DNA from: Pedobacter sp. AK013
GTDB taxonomy: Bacteria; Bacteroidota; Bacteroidia; Sphingobacteriales; Sphingobacteriaceae
Direction: 5' to 3'
NCBI RefSeq assembly: GCF_014205835.1
Contig: NZ_JACHCQ010000020.1
Span: 1 to 64,000 of the forward strand
Length of the DNA stretch: 64,000 nt
Positions 1 through 6,443 of the stretch are shown piece after piece. Positions within the stretch are counted from its first letter, which is position 1, and the number at the start of each line of letters is the position of its first letter. Position numbers and translations under genes: made by a program. The notes below the pieces were generated by a model that did no database searches, was not told the origin of the DNA, and saw only the letters and a list, made by a program, of their open reading frames with translations.

Positions 1-390
1 TTCGGAGGGAAAGGAACTAGATACGCATCATCCGGTAATCAAATTGGTGGCCAGTTTGGCCCGAAACAGAGGGGTCACTTTCATTGAAATACACACTCAT
101 ATCGTATTGATTTTTAATGAACTGTAAAGTTACTTTCACTAAAAATTATAAATAAATATGAGGGGTAAAACCTTTGTCAGCAACTATTTTATTTTATTTC
201 AAAAGAAACTAAAAGACAACAAAAGATAAAACTGAAAGAAATCAGTTTCTTACAATTTTCATACTCAAAATTCATAGTCTGAAAATTCTCGGAAAATTTA
301 GAGAATAAATATAGCTAAATGAAACTAAAAGAAGTTGAAAACCTAGTCCATCCTAATATATGATAATAAATATAAGTATCTGATAATAAG
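1..390. other. Intergenic flank, possible IS21-type end
   Basis: No convincing gene lies in this stretch. Positions 45 to 105 (GGTGGCCAGTTTGGCCC, then GAGGGGTCACTTTCATTG) resemble the repeated GGTGGTCA-type sites found at the ends of some Bacteroidota IS21-family elements. The element itself would lie to the left, outside the window, so this is only a resemblance. The remainder is AT-rich and precedes the 3' end of mnmE; I see no clear terminator or promoter in it. Confidence 0.3.
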
Positions 391-1749
391 CTATTTACCG
401 ATACAAAACTTTGTAAATATATTCTCCAACAAATCATCAGTAGTTACTGTACCTGTAATTTCGCCAAGATAATGCAAGGCCTGTTTAATATCCATGGCTA
501 AAAAATCAGAGGTAACCGGATTATCTACATTGGCCAGAACCCTTTGTAGCGCGTGTTCGGTTTGTTTTAAAGCTTCTACATGGCGTATATTGGTTACCAA
601 AGTTTCGCTGGTGTTAATGTGGTGCAAATTAACCTGTTCTAGTAATGTGGTTTTTAATTCATCGATGCCCTGCTTTTCTTTAGCAGAAATAAAAACAACA
701 TCTAAGGCTTCAAAAGCTTTACGCTGTGCAGTTGTAAGGAGTTCGGCTTTATTGACCAAAATTAAATAGGGGATAGCCAACTGCGCTAAACCCCGAATCT
801 GCTCTTCAATTTCTGCAATACTTTGGGCAGCATCGGCCATGTAAATGATCAGCTTGGCCTGTTTCATTTTTTCTAGGGTACGTTCTACTCCTAGAGCCTC
901 AATAATATCGGCGGTATCGCGTATTCCGGCGGTATCGATAAAACGGAAAACAATGCCGCCAATGGTGAGTTCATCTTCAATGGTATCGCGAGTGGTTCCG
1001 GCAATATCCGAAACGATAGCACGTTCCTCATTCAGGAGGGCATTTAATAGCGTAGATTTACCCACATTAGGCTTACCTGCAATAACTATGGGAACACCAT
1101 TTTTAATCACATTTCCCATTTCGAAAGAGGAGATTAAACGTTGTAAAACGTAATTGATTTTGTTGACCAGGTTTTTGAGCTGTTCGCGATTGGCAAATTC
1201 CACATCTTCTTCTGCAAAATCGAGTTCGAGCTCAATCATTGAGGCGAAATGGATCAGTTGTTCGCGTAAACCCTTTAATTCGTTGGCAAAACCACCGCGC
1301 ATCTGTTGCATGGCCACATCGTGCGAAGCTTTCGAATTGGAGGCTATTAAATCGGCAACGGCTTCTGCCTGACTGAGATCGAAAGCACCGTTTAAAAAGG
1401 CGCGTAGCGTAAATTCGCCGGGTTTTGCAGCACGTGCACCTTTGCTAATTAACAGGTTAATAATCTGCTGGATAATGTAGTTAGAGCCATGACAGGAAAT
1501 TTCTACCACATTTTCTTTGGTGTACGATTTAGGGGCAACGAATAAACCTGCCACCACTTCATCAACAATATGACCGCCATCTTTAACCAGGCCAAAATGT
1601 AAAGTATGCGAGGCCTGCTTTTCTAAATCTTTTCCTGCAAATACGGCATTGGTAAGAGAAATAGCCTCCGGACCAGATAAACGGATGACGCCAATGGCGC
1701 CAGAACCTGAAGGAGTAGATAAAGCAATAATGGTATCCTGATTGTTCAT
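391..1749 (-). CDS. mnmE: tRNA uridine-5-carboxymethylaminomethyl(34) synthesis GTPase MnmE
   Basis: MnmE works with MnmG to install the cmnm5 group on the wobble uridine of certain tRNAs, and acts in the cytoplasm. The 452-residue protein has the normal family length. It starts with the TrmE folate-binding N domain (TIIALSTPSGSGAIGVIRLS near residues 6-25), then a helical region. The inserted G domain shows P-loop GKPNVGKST (about 225-233), DIAGTTRD (about 248-255) and DTAG (about 272-275). The C-terminus ends in the diagnostic CIGK, whose Cys is needed for modification. One oddity is that the G4 motif reads NKAE rather than NKxD. It stands alone on the minus strand. The ATG at 1749 matches the usual N-terminus of the family. 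Confidence 0.96.
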   Translation of the reverse strand: MNNQDTIIALSTPSGSGAIGVIRLSGPEAISLTNAVFAGKDLEKQASHTLHFGLVKDGGHIVDEVVAGLFVAPKSYTKENVVEISCHGSNYIIQQIINLLISKGARAAKPGEFTLRAFLNGAFDLSQAEAVADLIASNSKASHDVAMQQMRGGFANELKGLREQLIHFASMIELELDFAEEDVEFANREQLKNLVNKINYVLQRLISSFEMGNVIKNGVPIVIAGKPNVGKSTLLNALLNEERAIVSDIAGTTRDTIEDELTIGGIVFRFIDTAGIRDTADIIEALGVERTLEKMKQAKLIIYMADAAQSIAEIEEQIRGLAQLAIPYLILVNKAELLTTAQRKAFEALDVVFISAKEKQGIDELKTTLLEQVNLHHINTSETLVTNIRHVEALKQTEHALQRVLANVDNPVTSDFLAMDIKQALHYLGEITGTVTTDDLLENIFTKFCIGK

Positions 1750-2055
1750 ATGCGGTATTAAAGCTGCAAAAATAAGGCTAATCTATGGGTATATCGTGTA
1801 AGGGAAGTAATTTTTTTAAGCATTGGTTAATCGGTTAATTGTTGAAATTTGTTAATCGGCTAAAAACTAGCTTAAGATCTGGGAACAAATAAATCGCCTG
1901 ACTTCGGACTAAAATATCCGTTGGTTCATGGTCAGGTGTAGATTCCGGGCTGTAGTTGCTAAACCATCAATTGTTCTCCTTCCGGTGGCCTTATTGGCTA
2001 GCTGCTACGTTTCTTCTATTGTACAATAAATTATTCTTCAATATAACTCATCGGC

Positions 2056-2593
2056 CTATCGTGCGGACACATCTTTTTGGGAATAGTTTTGGGCATCATG
2101 CTATGATTGCTTTGAAAAACTACAGCTTTGAGCGAAGAACGCCCGTCAATCCCGGGGGGGCGGAAAAATCAAAAAAACGATTGCAGAATAGTACAAATAC
2201 CACTAACAAACCTTAAACGTAGTGGTTTTGTGTTCATAACGATGATTTAATTTTAAAAAATATTGAACACAAACCCCGTAGGGCTCAATCAGACCAAAGA
2301 AAAAATAAACAATAACTGATTAAACGAAGTGCCACTGTTTTTTTGATGCGCATGGGATTGTGCAAAAGGCCCATTGCTGGATTGACCAAGCGCTTTGGGT
2401 ACTTTGGCGTTTCAAAATGCGAAGCATTCTTGAGCACAGCTAAAAACAACACGAACTGCGAAAAACTATCATGCCACCGCGGCATAGACCGGAAAAACAG
2501 CGATATCTATTACTAAATAAGCTTTCTAAGAAATTAGAATCAGCTAATGGCTAGAAATAAATCTATATTAAAAGAGATGTGTCCACACGATAG
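2056..2593. repeat. Candidate MITE-like segment bounded by 19-bp inverted repeats
   Basis: CTATCGTGCGGACACATCT at 2056-2074 reappears in inverted orientation at 2575-2593 with 18 of 19 bases identical. The enclosed segment of about 500 bases has no transposase. An exact 11-base part of the same motif (CGGACACATCT) occurs again at 5984-5994. The arrangement suggests a non-autonomous mobile element or two ends of a dispersed repeat family. I saw no target-site duplication that would prove transposition. Confidence 0.4.
2217..2280. repeat. Imperfect inverted repeat (long hairpin)
   Basis: GGTTTTGTGTTCA at 2224-2236 is the reverse complement of TGAACACAAACC at 2264-2275 except for one bulged base, and the similarity extends outward through ACGTAGT and CCGTAGG. 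The 27-base spacer is AT-rich. It could form a stem-loop in RNA on either strand or be a binding site for a dimeric protein. Its function is unknown. Confidence 0.45.
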
Positions 2594-2700
2594 CTCATCG
2601 GTAGGAAACCGGGTTATCGATCCTGGACTACAGACTTCGGACTAAAAAACCAAACTTTTTCACAACGGCTGTGTTTAAACCTTAATCAGATAAACTTTTT

Positions 2701-3825
2701 ATGACAAACAATTTACCCCTAACCGTTAAACGATCAATAGAATTATTGGGTCTCATGGCCGTTGTAGCCGTTATGGTAATCGGAAGAGATATTATCATGC
2801 CGATATTGATGGCTTTTTTTATCAGCATTATGTTGCTTCCGGTATATCGCTTTTTAAAAAGAAAAAAAATACCCGAATCGTTAGCCATCATTCTATCCAT
2901 TTTATTGGTCGCGCTTTTTGTAGCGTTGATTGTTTGGTTTTTTTCGAACCAGATTGGTATTTTGGTTAAAGATTTTCCGCAGATAAAAGCGAATGTAACA
3001 CAACATATCAATTCGTTAAGCGATTGGATTAGCCGGATTACCCATTACGATGATAAGCAGCAAAAAGCCTTTATACAAGCTAAAAGCGACGATCTGATGA
3101 ACATGGGAACCTCACTGGCGGGTGGTGCTGCTGTAACCTTAAGCGGCATTTTTGTATTTATCGGTTTATTGCCTATTTATATTTATCTGATGCTTTTTTA
3201 TAAAGATATTTTATTACGCTTTATATTTATGTGGTTTAAAACCGACGATCATCCAAAAGTGAAAGAAGCAATTTATGAAACGGAATCGATCATTAAAAGC
3301 TATTTAATCGGACTATTGATCCAGATCACTTATATGACCATTTTGTTGGGGGGGATATTGATGTTAGTGGGGATCAAACATGCCTTATTAATTGGCGTAA
3401 TCTTCGCCATATTAAACCTGATTCCATATGTGGGTGCTTTAATTGGTAACGTAATCGGGGTACTGCTTACACTTACTTCATCGCAAGAATTATGGCCGGT
3501 AATCACTGTTTTAGGTGTAATTGCATTTGTTCAATTTTTAGATAACAATATCTTAATGCCGCGTATTGTGGGCTCTAAGGTAAAAATCAATGCCCTGTTT
3601 GCCATTTTAGGCGTATTTATAGGCGGCAGTATAGCAGGTGTATCAGGCATGTTTCTCGCACTGCCTATTGTGGCCGTACTCAAAATTATCTTCGATCGTA
3701 CAGAATCTTTTAAACAATGGGGGGTGTTACTGGGAGATGAACGCCCGGCTAAAAGCCCCATGACTTTCCCCAACTTTAGGAAGAAAAAAGCAGTGGATAC
3801 CAAATCGGGTATAGAGAAAGGGTAG
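2701..3825 (+). CDS. AI-2E family transporter (PerM/YdiK-like permease)
   Basis: A polytopic inner-membrane protein of 374 residues, the normal length for the AI-2E_transport/PerM family. Hydrophobic segments run at about 13-50, 60-85, 145-170, 205-265 and 270-335, and the family's long loop lies at about 90-140. The glycine-rich stretch FAILGVFIGGSIAGVSGMFLALPIVAV (about 300-326) is typical of the C-terminal membrane part. Some members export autoinducer-2 or act as antiporters; most, including this one, have no known substrate. It is a single gene, convergent with the CMD-family gene at 3920. The ATG at 2701 opens directly onto the hydrophobic N-terminus. Confidence 0.85.
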   Translation: MTNNLPLTVKRSIELLGLMAVVAVMVIGRDIIMPILMAFFISIMLLPVYRFLKRKKIPESLAIILSILLVALFVALIVWFFSNQIGILVKDFPQIKANVTQHINSLSDWISRITHYDDKQQKAFIQAKSDDLMNMGTSLAGGAAVTLSGIFVFIGLLPIYIYLMLFYKDILLRFIFMWFKTDDHPKVKEAIYETESIIKSYLIGLLIQITYMTILLGGILMLVGIKHALLIGVIFAILNLIPYVGALIGNVIGVLLTLTSSQELWPVITVLGVIAFVQFLDNNILMPRIVGSKVKINALFAILGVFIGGSIAGVSGMFLALPIVAVLKIIFDRTESFKQWGVLLGDERPAKSPMTFPNFRKKKAVDTKSGIEKG

Positions 3826-3888
3826 GTTTAAGGTTGCGTGGACATTTCTTGTTATTTGAGATTTAGAAAGTTAAGCAGGAAGCAAATA

Positions 3889-3911
3889 AGGGAGGTGTAT
3901 TTCGCCTCCCT
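3889..3911. terminator. Hairpin between convergent genes
   Basis: AGGGAGG at 3889-3895 pairs with CCTCCCT at 3905-3911, with further pairing at the loop. It lies between the stop codons of the permease gene (plus) and the CMD-family gene (minus). No strong T-run follows on either side, so a two-way terminator role is inferred from position. Confidence 0.4.
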
Positions 3912-3919
3912 GGTTGGGA

Positions 3920-4471
3920 TTATGCCGTTTCTCTTTCTAGTGCAGGAGCCAAAGGCCAGTCTACCGGAACCTCAGTTAGCGCGTGCAGGTAGTTGGTGAT
4001 GATTTTGTCACCGATCACCATTACGATGTCGATCAGATTGTCCTTCGTATAACCTGCTGCAAAGAAATTATTCAATACATCCTGATCTGCATGTCCGCGG
4101 CGCTCAGTAGTGCTTTTTACCAATTTGGCAAGTGCATCCAGTTTAGAGTCAAAGTTGATATTTGCGCGTCTTATCTCTAAAATTTGCTCATCGGTAAAAC
4201 CGTTCATTTTAGCAAACTGTGTATGGGCGCTCAGACAGTATATACATTCGTTTACCTGACTGACAACCAGGTTGATGACCTCGCGTTCTTTAGAACGGAT
4301 GGATGACTTTCTATTTTGCAGTGCCAGGTAATCACCAAGAGCGTTTTCACTATGGCCGAAGATTGCATACAGGTTTGGTACGAAACCTACCATAGCCTGG
4401 AGGTTATCGAATATCGCTTGGTTAGCTGAAGATACTTGTGCTTTTGTGGGGATTTCGAAATTTTTCATCAT
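3920..4471 (-). CDS. Carboxymuconolactone decarboxylase / AhpD-like family protein
   Basis: The 183-residue protein carries the AhpD-type redox motif ECIYCLSAH at residues 75-83: Cys76, Cys79 and His83 form the CxxCxxxH signature that cycles between thiol and disulfide in alkylhydroperoxidase D-like proteins. The surrounding helical region (KEREVINLVVSQVN before, FTDEQILEIRRA after) is also typical. It probably reduces peroxides or acts as a small thiol oxidoreductase in the cytoplasm; the substrate is not evident. The AraC gene at 4872 lies upstream on the same strand with a gap of 400 bases, so that regulator may control it. Two Met codons open the frame (4471 and 4468). Confidence 0.82.
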   Translation of the reverse strand: MMKNFEIPTKAQVSSANQAIFDNLQAMVGFVPNLYAIFGHSENALGDYLALQNRKSSIRSKEREVINLVVSQVNECIYCLSAHTQFAKMNGFTDEQILEIRRANINFDSKLDALAKLVKSTTERRGHADQDVLNNFFAAGYTKDNLIDIVMVIGDKIITNYLHALTEVPVDWPLAPALERETA

Positions 4472-4871
4472 CTGTTTTTTAAATTTTGATTATTGTCTTT
4501 TGACATTACAAAAGTGCCACAGATTTATCCCCTAATGAATAGAGAGAATTCCCGTTCACATGTAATATCTTCCCTAAAGCTTTATAAACTTTCCGGCAAA
4601 CAGTATGAATACGCTTTGAAGATTGGACATCGCGCGGCCAACAAAACTTGAGAGATAAAAAGGTTTCCACAGATTTAAGGATACTTTTTTCCGCCTGTGT
4701 TGATAGGAGATCGACAGTGTTAAATATAGTGTTGAGCAGAAATCCAACCGGACAAACGCTAACTGCCATTACTGATATCGTTGTTAATTTTGCACGGTCC
4801 AAATAAACATTACAATTTCGGCATAAGTTTAAGCCGTTAAATAATAGAGATAATTCCCCATGGCCTGTAAG
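4472..4871. other. 400-base gap with a duplicated promoter-like segment
   Basis: The gap separates the CMD-family gene from its upstream AraC neighbour. A 73-base segment next to the CMD start (4503-4575) is repeated imperfectly at 4808-4881. Both copies begin with ACATTACAA and share AATAGAGA and AATTCCC in the same spacing. A 98-codon minus-strand frame (4506-4802) fills the space but has no recognisable domain and is not called. The gap may hold a decayed gene. Confidence 0.5.
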
Positions 4872-4881
4872 CTATTTCCCC
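4503..4881. repeat. Two imperfect direct repeats of about 73 bases
   Basis: Copy A at 4503-4575 and copy B at 4808-4881 are collinear over their whole length, roughly two thirds identical by eye, with conserved blocks ACATTACAA, AATAGAGA and AATTCCC. Copy A sits directly upstream of the CMD-family start, in promoter position. Copy B overlaps the last codons and stop of the araC-type gene. Repeated operators for that regulator, or a duplication scar, are both possible. Confidence 0.45.
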
Positions 4882-5738
4882 GACGAAAGTAAGGTTGGCT
4901 TCGCGTTACGGAAATCAGATGGGGCGTAGCCGGTTTGTTTCTTGAAAAAGTTGCTAAAATAGGATGCATCGTCATAACCTAGATCATAAGCGATTTCTTT
5001 CGCAGATTTGTCTGTATACATCAACAAACGTTTAGCTTCCAGTACAATCCTATCCTGGATTACAGCAAGTGGAGACTTATGGTTATAGAGCCCAAAGTAA
5101 TTGGCCAGTGTTTTAGGAGATTTGTGAAGCTGGTTTGCATAAAACTGAACCGTGTGCGCTTTACGGTAATTGTTTTCGACCATAAGATTGAATTTTCGCA
5201 GCACGTCCAGTTTGTCATCTGTCAATGCCTGCTCTTTAAGATATTGGTGTTTGGCCAGCCGGGTAACGATGATGATCAGGCGTTTAACCAGCATCTGGAG
5301 CATGTCTCGCTGTATGGCATCTTTGTCTCCGAATTCTTCAACGAATACCTGTAGCAAAAGTTTCAACTTATTTTGTTGTTGATCGTCCAGAGCAATAAAC
5401 ATGGTCTCGGCAGAACCATAGAATAAGAAACCAACACAGCTAACTTCCTTATCATGATCCACAATGCAATAAAAGTTCCTGTTGTATTGCCATGCAATAA
5501 TCTGCCCAGGCTTTTCAAAGCTGAAGGTCTGGTTAACCATCAATGGCAAGATGGTGTGGGCAGGAAACTTATAACAGATGCCATCTATCATAGCTGTTTG
5601 ATCTGGCCCGTCATTCCAGGCGAGGGTTAAAAATTTGTCTTTCCGGCCCTGTTGGAAGAACTGTTGGTCAAAGTCTGTTTGGTGAAATGTCAGGTGCAAT
5701 TCGCCAGCAGATATAGGGTCGGTGTAATGTAGCTTCAT
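4872..5738 (-). CDS. AraC family transcriptional regulator
   Basis: A cytoplasmic DNA-binding regulator. The C-terminal third contains two helix-turn-helix units; the second reads YTDKSAKEIAYDLGYDDASYFSNFFKKQTGYAPSDF, the classic AraC signature. The N-terminal half is a cupin-like sensor domain (TMIDGICYKFPAHTILPLM, then QIIAWQYNRNFYCI). I prefer the ATG at 5738, giving MKLHYTDP, over an in-frame start at 5795 because similar proteins begin near there; the protein is then 288 residues. It probably controls the AhpD-like gene downstream on the same strand. Its effector is not evident. Confidence 0.85.
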   Translation of the reverse strand: MKLHYTDPISAGELHLTFHQTDFDQQFFQQGRKDKFLTLAWNDGPDQTAMIDGICYKFPAHTILPLMVNQTFSFEKPGQIIAWQYNRNFYCIVDHDKEVSCVGFLFYGSAETMFIALDDQQQNKLKLLLQVFVEEFGDKDAIQRDMLQMLVKRLIIIVTRLAKHQYLKEQALTDDKLDVLRKFNLMVENNYRKAHTVQFYANQLHKSPKTLANYFGLYNHKSPLAVIQDRIVLEAKRLLMYTDKSAKEIAYDLGYDDASYFSNFFKKQTGYAPSDFRNAKPTLLSSGK

Positions 5739-6018
5739 GTTGCTGCTATTAATTCGCGCAAATATAATGATTTCATCAAGGCCATATGAAGTCAAATAAT
5801 AACCTAGGCTATTCTGGTGGTAAAGGAAGGGTAGGCTGGCGTTTCGCTAAAAATGGCTACAGGTTCTTATCGTTTTTTGATGTTAGCCTCAGGATTAGCC
5901 ACCAAATTTACGTACCCTATAAATTAACGATAATATGAAATACCTGTCTAAGTGGTTAACCTGCCTGTCTACAATAACGTTATCGGACACATCTCTGGAT
6001 ATCTTAATTTTAGCTATT

Positions 6019-6210
6019 TTATTTTGTATGCGTTTTTAGTACTACATTTCTGCTGAGGGTTTTAAACCTAACTGCATTATCTTGTTCTACAGTAATGGTA
6101 ATATGGCCTGTTTTACTCGTATTAATATCGCTTACCCGGCCATGCTTACCTATATGTGTTCCTTTAATCACCACACAGTAATCGCCATCTTTTAAATTTG
6201 TTGTTTCCAT
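6019..6210 (-). CDS. Small KOW-domain-like protein
   Basis: This 63-residue protein reads as one small beta-barrel. GDYCVVIKGTHIGKHGRVSDI (about residues 9-29) follows the KOW pattern seen in ribosomal protein L24 and NusG: a hydrophobic strand, Gly, then a basic turn and GxV. KOW units bind RNA or ribosomal proteins, so an RNA-associated role is plausible but unproven. It has a standard ATG, is not overlapped by another credible gene and appears to be monocistronic. It is much shorter than L24 (about 100 residues), so it is not the ribosomal protein itself. Confidence 0.65.
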   Translation of the reverse strand: METTNLKDGDYCVVIKGTHIGKHGRVSDINTSKTGHITITVEQDNAVRFKTLSRNVVLKTHTK

Positions 6211-6443
6211 TTTAGTGTTTATGGATTTGGGCTTGTTTTGTTTTTTAATTAAAAGTATGAATTTTTTAATGTTTTTAAGGGGTTAACTTAAATTTATGAA
6301 GAATGGAGATGTAAAATGCTGGTTATGCAGCCTCATCTATTCACAAATTCTACTATCTTGTAAATGCGCTGTTTAATAAATCAAAAAACCTTTTTTTTGA
6401 TAAAAAAAGATGCCTGTTTTCTAATGCCAATGCCAAATAGATC

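Larger units (their letters stand above)
1750..2700. other. Repeat-rich intergenic region without a credible gene
   Basis: This 950-base gap holds several repeated sequences but no gene I trust. A 19-bp terminal-inverted-repeat pair lies at 2056-2074 and 2575-2593. A long imperfect inverted repeat spans about 2217-2280. The phrase GACTTCGGACTAAAA occurs at about 1900 and again at about 2633. Two ORFs of 86 codons (plus, 1956-2216) and 66 codons (minus, 2285-2485) have low-complexity, repeat-like translations and are not called. The right end probably contains the promoter of the downstream permease gene, but no consensus match was found. Confidence 0.6.

Noticed and set aside
1956..2216. 86-codon plus-strand ORF
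   Set aside because: Its translation covers the left terminal repeat and low-complexity sequence, has no domain, and overlaps the repeat-rich gap; it is not convincing as a gene.
2285..2485. 66-codon minus-strand ORF
   Set aside because: The translation looks like a dispersed repeat read through (FETPKYPKRLVNPAMG), with no start context and no domain.
4506..4802. 98-codon minus-strand ORF between the araC-type and AhpD-like genes
   Set aside because: No domain, mixed composition, and it ends inside the repeat copy in promoter position; possibly a decayed gene but not supportable.
5936..6040. 34-codon ORF with a hydrophobic end (LDILILAILFCMRF)
   Set aside because: It overlaps the 3' end of the KOW-like gene on the other strand and contains part of a repeat; chance is more likely.
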